DNA of 6,934 nt from Oscillospiraceae bacterium (GCA_031261245.1 JAISKU010000177.1:1-6934), one strand, 5' to 3'. Numbered from the stretch's first letter, positions 1 to 5,834 are shown. Program-made: numbers and translations. Notes: generated from the letters alone by a model not told the origin.

Positions 1-224
1 ATGCCGGGGTAAAACGGAAAAAGCTTCCGGAAGTAGATGACCGCGACGGCGATAACCGCGCCGAGCTGTATCACGACGAGAAACATCGCGCGAAACTCCG
101 CCGACACGTCGAGGCGCAAAAACTCGTCGAGCAGGATCATGTGTCCCGTGCTCGACACGGGCAGCCACTCGGTGATCCCCTCGACGACGCCGATAATTAT
201 TGACTTAATTATGTTTTGAAGCAT
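1..224 (-). CDS. uppP: Undecaprenyl-diphosphatase UppP (BacA), N-terminal part, cut by window edge
   Basis: UppP is an integral membrane enzyme that dephosphorylates undecaprenyl diphosphate to the monophosphate, recycling the lipid carrier for peptidoglycan and other envelope polymers; overproduction gives bacitracin resistance. I translated the first 74 codons from the reverse strand. They begin MLQNIIKSIIIGVVEGITEW and contain the family signature EGxTEWLPVSSTGH at about residues 15-28, with the two conserved glutamates at 15 and 19 and SSTGH at 24-28. A hydrophobic stretch follows at about 48-64. The second family motif (PGxSRSxxT) and the remaining ~190 residues lie outside the window. 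The ATG at 222-224 is preceded by a good Shine-Dalgarno AAAGAGGT (231-238, 6 nt spacing). The start lies 20 nt inside the end of the PAP2 gene, so translational coupling is likely. Identification is firm; the gene is incomplete only because of the window edge. Confidence 0.95.
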   Translation of the reverse strand, partial: MLQNIIKSIIIGVVEGITEWLPVSSTGHMILLDEFLRLDVSAEFRAMFLVVIQLGAVIAVAVIYFRKLFPFYPG

Positions 225-861
225 TTTGAAACCTCTTTATGACGACATAGACGATGACATAGATGACTGCGGAGGTCACAAGCCCCCAATAGATGTCAAG
301 CATGGAGTGCTGCTTTATGAACACCGTGGACACCGCGATCAGCGCGCAGACAATCAGCGACGGAACGATGTACCGCGCTTTTCTCGTGTATTTTGAGTCA
401 AAAACGGCGAATATGATCGCCGCGAGCCCTGTGACGTGCATACTCGGCAGCACGTTCGTGTTCGTGTCGGCGGCGTACAGCCCCGCGATCACCTTTGTGA
501 AGAGCGTGTCGGGATGCTCGAGCGCCGGCCGCATGTCCTGCCCGTTCGGGAAAACCGCGCAAAACGCGAGCGGCAGCAGAATCGACAGGCTCAGCGCCCA
601 CGCGTAACGCCGAAACGCCTCGGGCTCGCGTATCATATGGTGCAGCCCGATACACAGCAGCGCGGGGTACCACATGCAGTACGGCACGACGAAGGCGGGG
701 ATAAACGGAATTTTGTCGTCAATCGCCACGTGCGCCACGTAGTACGTGTCGCGCACGACAAGCCGCTCAAAAATGAAAAACGCGGCGATGGAGGCGAGCA
801 CGGCGAGCGTCCAGTAAACGTGCCGGTTTTCCTTTAATAACTCCCTTACGCGCCGAATCAC
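205..861 (-). CDS. PAP2-family membrane phosphatase
   Basis: This is a 218-residue polytopic membrane protein with about six hydrophobic segments (roughly 17-33, 52-74, 86-105, 142-154, 164-181, 189-208). The three PAP2 motifs are visible: a motif-1-like PNGQDMRP at 105-112, PSMH at 139-142, and S-x6-H-x3-D at 178-189 (STVFIKQHSMLD), giving candidate catalytic His142, His185 and Asp189. The usual Arg after the motif-3 Ser is Thr, a variant I associate with Firmicutes PAP2 proteins. Family members hydrolyse phosphatidate, phosphatidylglycerol phosphate or undecaprenyl diphosphate; the substrate cannot be read from the sequence. Its place directly before uppP suggests lipid-carrier phosphate metabolism, which is inference. 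The start codon is GTG at 859-861, only 2 nt after the glmS stop, with GGTGGA (868-873) 6 nt upstream. The 3' end overlaps uppP by 20 nt. Confidence 0.9.
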   Translation of the reverse strand: MIRRVRELLKENRHVYWTLAVLASIAAFFIFERLVVRDTYYVAHVAIDDKIPFIPAFVVPYCMWYPALLCIGLHHMIREPEAFRRYAWALSLSILLPLAFCAVFPNGQDMRPALEHPDTLFTKVIAGLYAADTNTNVLPSMHVTGLAAIIFAVFDSKYTRKARYIVPSLIVCALIAVSTVFIKQHSMLDIYWGLVTSAVIYVIVYVVIKRFQNASKHN

Positions 862-863
862 AG

Positions 864-2705
864 CTATTCCACCGTTACGGATTTCGCCAGATTTCTCGGC
901 TTGTCGATCTCGCAGCCGCGCTGGAGCGCGATATAGTACGCAAACATCTGCAACGGGATTATCGCGAGCGACGGCAAAAATGCCTCCGCATAGTCCGGCA
1001 CTACAATCATGTCGTCGGCGATATCCCGCATCGCGTCCTGCGTAGCCGACGTCACGACCGCCAGCACGCGCGCGCCGCGCGTCTTGACCTCGACCGCGCT
1101 TGACGCCATTTTGTCAATGAGCCGCGCGTTCGTCGCGATTGCGACGACGGGCGTGTTCACCGCCGAGTCAATCAGCGCTATCGGCCCGTGCTTCAGCTCA
1201 CCCGCGGCGTACGCCTCCGAGTGGATATACGATATCTCCTTGAGCTTCTGGTCACCCTCGAGCGACAGCGCGTAGTCGAGCCCGCGCCCGATGAAATAGA
1301 TGTCGTTCGCGGAAAAATACCGCGAGGCGAGATACTGCGCTTTTTCGCGCAGCTTCAGCGTCTCATCTATCGCGCCCGGCAGACTTTCGAGCGCGTCGAG
1401 CGCCGCGCGGTATTTGCCGTCGTCAATCGCGCCGCGCGCTTTCGCGATAAACAGCGTCAGAAGATAGCCGACGGCGAGCTGCGTGGAGTACGCCTTTGTG
1501 GACGCGACGCAGATTTCAGGTCCCGCGAGCGTCAAAAGCGACCAGTCCGACTCCTCGGCAATCACGCTGCCGACGACGTTGACGACGGACAGCACACGCG
1601 CGCCGTGTTTCTTCGCCTCGCGCATCGCCGCAATCGTGTCCGCCGTCGTGCCGGACTGCGAAATGCAGATGACGAGCGTTGTCTCGTCAATCGGCGGCAG
1701 GTTGTATCGGAATTCCGACGCGAACATCACCTCGGCGGCCACGCGGGCGAGCCTTTCGAGGTTGTATTTCATCACGACTCCCGCGAAATCGGCGGTGCCG
1801 CACGCGACTATGTACACCTTGGAGACGCTTTTTATAAAATCAGCGGGGATATCAAGCCCGTCGAGGTAAATTTCGCCGTCCCTCACGCGCGATTTCAGCG
1901 CGCGGCGCACCGCCTCCGGCTGCTCCATTATCTCCTTAATCATGAAGTGCTCATACCCGCCCTTTTCGGCGGCTGACACGTCCCAGTCGATGTGTTGAGG
2001 CGTCTTTTCGATCGGGTCGAGCTCGCCGGAGAAAAACTCAATCCCGCCGCGCGTTATGACGGCGACCTCGTCGTCGCGCAGATTGTACACGTCGCGCGTG
2101 TAGCTGAGTATCGCGGCGACGTCGCTCGCGAGATACCGCGCGGTGCCGCCGACGCCGAGCACGAGCGGGCTCTCCTTTTTCGTCGCGATCAGCGTGTCGG
2201 GGAAGTCCTCGCACAGAATCCCGAGCGCGTAGCTGCCCTCCATGCGCCGCGCAGCCTGCGCCACGGCGAGCTTCAAATCGCCGTTCTCGGCGTAGAAGTA
2301 CGCGATCAGATTCACCGCGACCTCCGTGTCCGTCTCGGACTGGAAATGGTAGCCCTTGGAGATGAGAAATTCACGCAGTTTTGCGTAATTCTCGATAATT
2401 CCGTTGTGAACCACGGCAATTTTCCCGCCGTCCGAGATGTGCGGGTGCGCGTTCTCGTCCGTCGGACGCCCGTGCGTCGCCCAGCGCGTGTGGCCCAGCC
2501 CGACGGTGCCCGGCATTTTCGCCCCGCCGTCGATTATCCCCGCGAGGTTGTTCACATACCCGCGCGATTTTGTCAGCCACAGCTTCCCCTCGAGCGACAC
2601 GACAATCCCCGCCGAGTCGTAGCCGCGGTATTCAAGCCGACGCAGTCCGTCGAGCAGAATCGGCGCGGCCTGCTCGTCGCCCACATATCCTACAATTCCA
2701 CACAT
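864..2705 (-). CDS. glmS: Glutamine--fructose-6-phosphate aminotransferase (isomerizing)
   Basis: GlmS makes glucosamine-6-phosphate from fructose-6-phosphate and glutamine in the cytoplasm, the entry to UDP-GlcNAc and peptidoglycan. At 613 residues it is full length. It opens with MCGIVGYVG, so Met removal exposes the catalytic Cys2 of the class II (Ntn) glutaminase domain, about 1-220. Supporting motifs are HTRWATHG (72-79), HNGIIENY (100-107) and SETDTEV (123-129). Two SIS sugar-isomerase domains follow (about 290-420 and 460-600), with CGTAD (302-306), SQSGTTADT (349-357), ASTKA (401-405), KLKEISYIHSEAYAAGELKH (487-506; catalytic-type Glu490 and His506) and the C-terminal DKPRNLAKSVTVE. 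Two phosphate-loop positions differ from the E. coli enzyme: Ala305 for Ser and Thr353 for Glu. The ATG lies inside the purF 3' end (16 nt overlap), so there is no room for a glmS ribozyme directly upstream. Confidence 0.98.
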   Translation of the reverse strand: MCGIVGYVGDEQAAPILLDGLRRLEYRGYDSAGIVVSLEGKLWLTKSRGYVNNLAGIIDGGAKMPGTVGLGHTRWATHGRPTDENAHPHISDGGKIAVVHNGIIENYAKLREFLISKGYHFQSETDTEVAVNLIAYFYAENGDLKLAVAQAARRMEGSYALGILCEDFPDTLIATKKESPLVLGVGGTARYLASDVAAILSYTRDVYNLRDDEVAVITRGGIEFFSGELDPIEKTPQHIDWDVSAAEKGGYEHFMIKEIMEQPEAVRRALKSRVRDGEIYLDGLDIPADFIKSVSKVYIVACGTADFAGVVMKYNLERLARVAAEVMFASEFRYNLPPIDETTLVICISQSGTTADTIAAMREAKKHGARVLSVVNVVGSVIAEESDWSLLTLAGPEICVASTKAYSTQLAVGYLLTLFIAKARGAIDDGKYRAALDALESLPGAIDETLKLREKAQYLASRYFSANDIYFIGRGLDYALSLEGDQKLKEISYIHSEAYAAGELKHGPIALIDSAVNTPVVAIATNARLIDKMASSAVEVKTRGARVLAVVTSATQDAMRDIADDMIVVPDYAEAFLPSLAIIPLQMFAYYIALQRGCEIDKPRNLAKSVTVE

Positions 2706-4114
2706 TGTAACATCTCCTCCTGCACAGACGAATCAATTTCAAACGGATAGTTTTCCGTAAAACACGCGTCGCAGAACGCGCACGCGCTGTCCGGGGCGAT
2801 TTTCGCTAAACTCTCAAGGCTCAAAAAGCCGAGACTGTCCGCGTCAATCATGCGGCAAATCTCCTCCGTCGTGTTGTGCACGGCGATGAGGTTCGCCTTG
2901 TCGGGAATGTCCGTCCCGAAATAGCACGGGCTGATAAACTTCGGCGCGGAACTGAGCAGATGCACCTCGCGCGCGCCCGCGTCCCGCAAAAGCTTGATTA
3001 TCTGCTTCGCCGTCGTGCCGCGCACAATGCTGTCGTCAATCATCACGACGCGCTTGTTCGCGACCGTGGCGCGCAGCGGATTCAGCTTGAGCTTCACGGC
3101 CCTCTCGCGGCTCTGCTGGCTCGGACTGATGAACGAGCGCCCGACGTAGCGGTTTTTTATAAACCCGTCGTTGTACGGTATTCCCGCCTCAAGGGCGTAG
3201 CCCTTCGCCGCGACGAGGCCGCTGTCCGGCACGCCTATCACGACGTCCGCGTCAATCGGATACTCCCGCGCGAGGTATTTCCCCGCGAGCATACGCGCCC
3301 CGTACACGCTCTGGCAGTCGATTATACTGTCCGGGCGGGCGAAATACAGGTACTCGAAAATGCACAGGCTCGATTTCGGCAGCGCGTCCATTCTCATGCT
3401 GTACAGCTCGCCCTCATACACCCACACGACCTCGCCGGGCAGCACGTCGCGTAAAAACGTCGCGCCCACGGCGTCGAGCGCGCACGACTCCGACGCGAAC
3501 ACATACGCGTTGCCGCGCGTGCCGATGCACAGCGGTCGAAATCCCCACGGGTCGCGCGCCGCAAGCAGCTTGCGCGAGGACATCACGACAAGAGAATAAG
3601 CGCCGAGCAAATGCGGCATGGCGTTCATAACCGCCTGTTCGATACTGCCGCAAGCAAGGCGCTCCTGCGCGATGATGTACGCTATTATCTCGGAATCCGT
3701 GGAGGTGTGGAAAATCGCGCCCTTGTACTCGTACTCGGTTTTCAGCGCCTCCGTGTTCGACAGGTTGCCGTTGTGTGCCACCGCGAGCGAGCCTTTGACG
3801 TATTTCAGCGTCAGCGGCTGCGCGTTGTCGCGCCCGCCTCCGCCCGTCGTGGAGTACCGCACGTGCCCGATCGCCATCGTCCCGTCGAGCTTGTCGAGTA
3901 TCTCCTCGGAAAACACGTCGCCCACAAGCCCTGAATCCTTGTGACACGACAGCTCAAGGTCGTTTACCGTCGCAATCCCGCACGCCTCCTGCCCGCGATG
4001 CTGAAGCGCGAACAGGCCGTAATACGTGGCGCGCGCACAGTCGCGATCCTCGTGGTATATACCGAAAACACCGCATTCTTCATGAATCGCCATCTTCACA
4101 AAACCGCCCGTCAT
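2690..4114 (-). CDS. purF: Amidophosphoribosyltransferase (glutamine PRPP amidotransferase), Fe-S type
   Basis: PurF catalyses the first committed step of purine synthesis: PRPP plus glutamine gives 5-phosphoribosylamine. The 474 residues resemble the Bacillus subtilis enzyme. Cys14 in HEECGVFGIY is the Ntn nucleophile after propeptide removal. GHVRYSTTGGGG (83-94) and AHNGN (113-117) belong to the glutaminase domain, and VVMIDDSIVRGTT (356-368) is the PRPP-binding loop. Cys251, Cys397 and two of Cys445/448/451 match the four [4Fe-4S] ligands of the B. subtilis enzyme, which tie stability to oxygen. The start is not certain. The ATG at 4112-4114 follows an in-frame TGA and has no good Shine-Dalgarno; a second in-frame ATG at 4091-4093 would give a 6-residue propeptide (MAIHEE), close to family norms, with only a weak GGGCGG upstream. 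The stop overlaps glmS. It is first in the likely four-gene operon. Confidence 0.97.
   Translation of the reverse strand: MTGGFVKMAIHEECGVFGIYHEDRDCARATYYGLFALQHRGQEACGIATVNDLELSCHKDSGLVGDVFSEEILDKLDGTMAIGHVRYSTTGGGGRDNAQPLTLKYVKGSLAVAHNGNLSNTEALKTEYEYKGAIFHTSTDSEIIAYIIAQERLACGSIEQAVMNAMPHLLGAYSLVVMSSRKLLAARDPWGFRPLCIGTRGNAYVFASESCALDAVGATFLRDVLPGEVVWVYEGELYSMRMDALPKSSLCIFEYLYFARPDSIIDCQSVYGARMLAGKYLAREYPIDADVVIGVPDSGLVAAKGYALEAGIPYNDGFIKNRYVGRSFISPSQQSRERAVKLKLNPLRATVANKRVVMIDDSIVRGTTAKQIIKLLRDAGAREVHLLSSAPKFISPCYFGTDIPDKANLIAVHNTTEEICRMIDADSLGFLSLESLAKIAPDSACAFCDACFTENYPFEIDSSVQEEMLQCVEL
2716..2721 (-). promoter_or_regulatory. glmS Shine-Dalgarno inside the purF coding sequence
   Basis: AGGAGG sits 10 nt upstream of the glmS ATG and within the codons for the last residues of PurF (QEEM). 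The next overlapping register, GAGGAG (2714-2719), gives 8 nt spacing. Ribosomes finishing purF must pass over and then stop just beyond the glmS start, so coupled translation is expected. That last step is inference. Confidence 0.8.
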
Positions 4115-4187
4115 TCAAATTTACGCGTGAGGATAATAAAACATTCCCTTTTGAGGAATTATAACCAAAACACCTTGGGAGGACGCC
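4115..4187. promoter_or_regulatory. Divergent regulatory region between purF operon and DUF421 operon
   Basis: These 73 A/T-rich bases must hold the promoters of both flanking operons. On the minus strand a perfect TATAAT lies at 4158-4163, about 43 nt before the annotated purF ATG, but no good -35 is found 16-18 bp away. On the plus strand only weak -10-like sequences are seen (GATAAT near 4132-4137 and TATAAC at 4160-4165), without a matching -35. A small dyad, ATTCC (4143-4147) and GGAAT (4155-4159), abuts the purF -10 and could be an operator. No purine riboswitch fold was recognised. The strong Shine-Dalgarno GGGAGGA (4177-4183) belongs to the plus-strand gene. Confidence 0.5.
4158..4163 (-). 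promoter_or_regulatory. Candidate -10 box of the purF operon
   Basis: The minus strand reads TATAAT here, preceded by GTTTTGGT. A start point about 7 nt downstream would give a 5' leader of roughly 37 nt before the ATG at 4114. The absence of a recognisable -35 at 16-18 bp lowers confidence; the promoter may depend on an activator or lie elsewhere. Confidence 0.45.
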
Positions 4188-4865
4188 GTGGCAATCTCAA
4201 TAATCAGAACCCTCATACTCTACACAGTCATGGTCACGTCCATGCGCGTCATGGGCAAGCGCCAGCTCGGGGAGCTTGAGCCCGCGGAGCTCGTCGTGGC
4301 CATCCTCATCTCCGACCTCGCCGCGAATCCGCTTCAGGACCTCGGAACGCCGCTCGCCTACGGGCTTGTCCCGGTGATGACGCTGCTGTTCTGCGAGGTG
4401 ATGCTGTCCGCCGTCGTGCTCAAATCCCGTCGTGTGCGCCGCGCCGTGTCGGGAACGCCGAGCGTCATAATCGAGAACGGAGCGCTCGACCGTGCGGAGA
4501 TGAAGCGCAACCGCTACACGATTGACGAGCTGTCGGAGCACCTGCGCAAGAACGGCGTACCGGATATCTCCACCGTAAAGCACGCGACGCTCGAAAAGGA
4601 CGGGACGCTCTCCACCGTGCTGTACGCCGCCGAGGCGCCCGCGATACCGAAGCAAATGAACCTCGCGGTGCCGGAGCCGGAAATTCCGCTCGTCGTGATA
4701 AGCGACGGCGAGGTGATCGGCGACAGCTTGAAAAAGCTCGGGTTTGACGAAAAATGGCTCTCAAAGAGACTTTCCGAAAACGGCAATGCCGGCGTCGATG
4801 AGGTGTTCCTTATGACGGCCGATAAGAGCGGAAAGATATATATCGCGCCGAAGGAGCAAAAATGA
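4188..4865 (+). CDS. DUF421 / YetF-family membrane protein
   Basis: This 225-residue protein matches the YetF (DUF421) family. Three hydrophobic segments lie at the N-terminus (about 1-17, 33-50, 57-79). The family signature MGKRQLGELEPAELVVAILI runs from residue 22 to 41, followed by SDLAANPLQD. A soluble C-terminal domain begins near 90 with the typical P-S-V-I-I-E-N-G pattern and RYTIDELSEHLRKNGVPDIS (109-128). The biochemical role of the family is unsettled; some DUF421 proteins of spore formers affect spore resistance, but nothing here shows a spore link. Translation starts at GTG 4188-4190, supported by GGGAGGA 4 nt upstream and by the family N-terminus. The stop overlaps the next gene in an ATGA, so the two are expected to be co-translated. 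Family assignment is firm; function is unknown. Confidence 0.93.
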   Translation: MAISIIRTLILYTVMVTSMRVMGKRQLGELEPAELVVAILISDLAANPLQDLGTPLAYGLVPVMTLLFCEVMLSAVVLKSRRVRRAVSGTPSVIIENGALDRAEMKRNRYTIDELSEHLRKNGVPDISTVKHATLEKDGTLSTVLYAAEAPAIPKQMNLAVPEPEIPLVVISDGEVIGDSLKKLGFDEKWLSKRLSENGNAGVDEVFLMTADKSGKIYIAPKEQK

Positions 4866-5242
4866 AAAAAGAGATTGTAATCGCGTCGCTGTTTACCGCG
4901 ATGCTCGCCGTGTCTATCATAAACATCTCCGTGCTTTCGGAGCTGACCTCCGGCGTCTCGCGCTCGGCGGAGTTTTGCGCCGACGCCGCGCTTGCGGGCG
5001 ACTGGGACGCCGCCGAGAGGTACGCCACGGAGGCGTTCACACGTTGGGAAAATCACAGCGGCCACACGAAGATCGTCCTGCGCCACAACGTCATAGAGTC
5101 CGGCGAAAACGCCCTCATCACGCTGCTGACCGAGATATACTCGCGCGACGCGGGCCGCGCGCTCGGCGCCGCCGAGGCGGTGCGCCGCAACATGGAGAGC
5201 ATATCCGACGTCGAGAGGATACGCGTGGGCTCAATATTCTGA
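4862..5242 (+). CDS. Small membrane-anchored protein, DUF4363-like
   Basis: This 126-residue protein has one N-terminal hydrophobic segment (about 5-24, after MKKE) and a soluble helical remainder. I see no lipobox Cys after the hydrophobic segment, so it is more likely a membrane anchor than a lipoprotein. The tail contains WDAAERYATEAFTRWENHSG (53-72) and the repeated charged/alanine pattern of the DUF4363 family, which I recall next to DUF421 genes in Clostridia; this assignment is from pattern memory. The start is firm: ATG overlaps the DUF421 TGA (ATGA at 4862-4865) and AAGGAG lies at 4851-4856 with 5 nt spacing. Predicted topology puts the C-terminal part outside or on the membrane surface, possibly as a partner of the DUF421 protein. 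It ends 2 bp from the convergent nrdR stop. Confidence 0.8.
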   Translation: MKKEIVIASLFTAMLAVSIINISVLSELTSGVSRSAEFCADAALAGDWDAAERYATEAFTRWENHSGHTKIVLRHNVIESGENALITLLTEIYSRDAGRALGAAEAVRRNMESISDVERIRVGSIF

Positions 5243-5244
5243 CC

Positions 5245-5697
5245 CTACTCCTTTATGAGCTTCGTGAGCTCGCTCATGAAGCTGTTTATGTCCTTGAACT
5301 GGCGGTAGACCGACGCGAAACGCACGTAGGCCACCTCGTCGAGCACCTTTAGCTTGTTCATCACGAGCTCGCCGATCATCGTGGAGGAGATCTCGTTTTC
5401 GAGTGAGTTTTGAAGCTCGAGCTCAATCTCGTCAGCTACGGTCTGGAGACTTGACAGCGGGACGGGGCGGTTCGCGCACGCGCGCAGCATACCCGTCAGC
5501 AGCTTCTGCTTGTCAAACGTCTGTCGGCTGCCGTCCTTTTTCGCGACGATTATCGGCATACGCTCAATAATCTCATACGTCGTGAAGCGCTTCTGGCAGC
5601 TCAGGCACTCGCGGCGGCGGCGTATGGTGGAGCCCTCCTCCGCCGGGCGGGAATCGACGACGCGGCTTTCGGGGTTCGCGCAATATGGGCATTTCAT
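5245..5697 (-). CDS. nrdR: Transcriptional repressor NrdR
   Basis: NrdR is a zinc- and nucleotide-binding repressor of ribonucleotide reductase genes, sensing ATP/dATP through an ATP-cone. The 150 residues are the usual length. The zinc ribbon uses Cys3, Cys6, Cys31 and Cys34, with the conserved VVDSRP (13-18) and IRRRREC (25-31) between them. The ATP-cone spans about 47-137 and begins PIIVAKKDGSRQTFDKQKLL. The ATG at 5695-5697 has GAGAGGTG (5706-5713) 8 nt upstream. No ribonucleotide reductase gene is in the window, so its targets lie elsewhere. It lies downstream of the pseudouridine synthase on the same strand but across a probable terminator, and no good promoter is visible in the 38 bp between terminator and start. 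Its last codons contain a 26-bp palindrome facing the DUF4363-like gene. Confidence 0.97.
   Translation of the reverse strand: MKCPYCANPESRVVDSRPAEEGSTIRRRRECLSCQKRFTTYEIIERMPIIVAKKDGSRQTFDKQKLLTGMLRACANRPVPLSSLQTVADEIELELQNSLENEISSTMIGELVMNKLKVLDEVAYVRFASVYRQFKDINSFMSELTKLIKE
5258..5283 (+). terminator. Palindrome in nrdR 3' end, possible terminator for the plus-strand operon
   Basis: Arms AGCTTCGTGAGC (5258-5269) and GCTCATGAAGCT (5272-5283) pair over 12 bp with one G-U pair and two bases between. It begins 16 nt after the DUF4363-like stop codon and is followed on the plus strand by the weakly T-rich GTTTATGT. It lies wholly inside nrdR coding sequence (residues around NSFMSELTKL). On the minus strand no T-run follows. 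The terminator role is inferred from position and stem; the poor T-tract is a real weakness. Confidence 0.4.
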
Positions 5698-5735
5698 ACT
5701 ACATGCACCTCTCTATTGATACTGTCGGCATTAAC

Positions 5736-5777
5736 AAAAGCAGCCGCGCTAAGTGCGCTAAGCGCGGCTATGCTTTT
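5736..5777 (-). terminator. Rho-independent terminator after the pseudouridine synthase gene
   Basis: Inner arms GCCGCGCT (5743-5750) and AGCGCGGC (5761-5768) pair perfectly over 8 GC-rich bp around a 10-nt loop. Outer arms AAAAGCA (5736-5742) and TGCTTTT (5771-5777) add 7 bp after a 2-nt bulge. Read on the minus strand the stem ends in TGCTTTTGTTAA, a reasonable T-tract. The A/T-symmetric flanks mean it could also act on plus-strand transcripts. The stem and loop include an 8-bp tandem repeat GCGCTAAG (5746-5753, 5755-5762). Confidence 0.65.
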
Positions 5778-5785
5778 GCATAAGC
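5767..5785 (-). other. Small hairpin overlapping the terminator arm
   Basis: TATGC (5769-5773) and GCATA (5778-5782) pair perfectly around a 4-nt loop, extendable by two GC pairs past a bulged A. It shares 5771-5777 with the outer arm of the neighbouring terminator, so the two outer structures cannot form together. A regulatory role is only a possibility. Confidence 0.4.
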
Positions 5786-5788
5786 TCT

Positions 5789-5828
5789 CACTAAATTCGC
5801 ACATCGCTGCGCTCGTGCTCATTAAGTG
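5789..5828 (-). other. Symmetric stem-loop with tandem G-A mismatches, unknown RNA element
   Basis: Three paired blocks line up exactly: 5789-5792 with 5825-5828, 5794-5796 with 5821-5823, and 5799-5802 with 5815-5818, closed by a 12-nt loop. On the minus strand the gaps are a single U-U mismatch and a 2x2 GA/GA internal loop, which forms stable tandem sheared pairs in RNA. On the plus strand the same gaps would be A-A and UC/UC, much weaker, so the element is best read from the minus strand. It lies just after the pseudouridine synthase stop and upstream of nrdR. It matches no RNA family I recognise. Confidence 0.5.
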
Positions 5829-5834
5829 TTCACA

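Noticed and set aside
1188..2750. Long plus-strand open frames of 262 and 252 codons opposite glmS
   Set aside because: They lie exactly antisense to a full-length, clearly identified glmS. Their translations are rich in Arg, Ala, Val and His with no recognisable domain, as expected when a G/C-rich third position removes stops on the other strand.
2876..3947. Open frames of 192, 177, 108 and 107 codons overlapping purF on both strands
   Set aside because: All are shadows of purF; no domain, no consistent Shine-Dalgarno, and composition typical of out-of-frame reading.
4121..4144. Seven-codon frame (MFYYPHA) in the purF leader, possible leader peptide
   Set aside because: The purine run upstream is only one base from the ATG and the predicted transcript start is about 7 nt away. 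No hairpin pair for attenuation was found downstream.
4115..4187. Purine riboswitch or PurR-type site upstream of purF
   Set aside because: The leader is only about 37 nt from the candidate start point, too short for a purine riboswitch with expression platform, and no recognisable PurBox pair is present.
3941..4279. 112-codon plus-strand frame spanning the purF start and the DUF421 start
   Set aside because: It runs antisense into purF and out of frame into the DUF421 gene, with no matching motif in either part.
5698..5735. Possible nrdR promoter with TATCAA as -10
   Set aside because: No -35 is found at 16-18 bp; the only T-rich match, TTGTTA, is the terminator tail and is too close.
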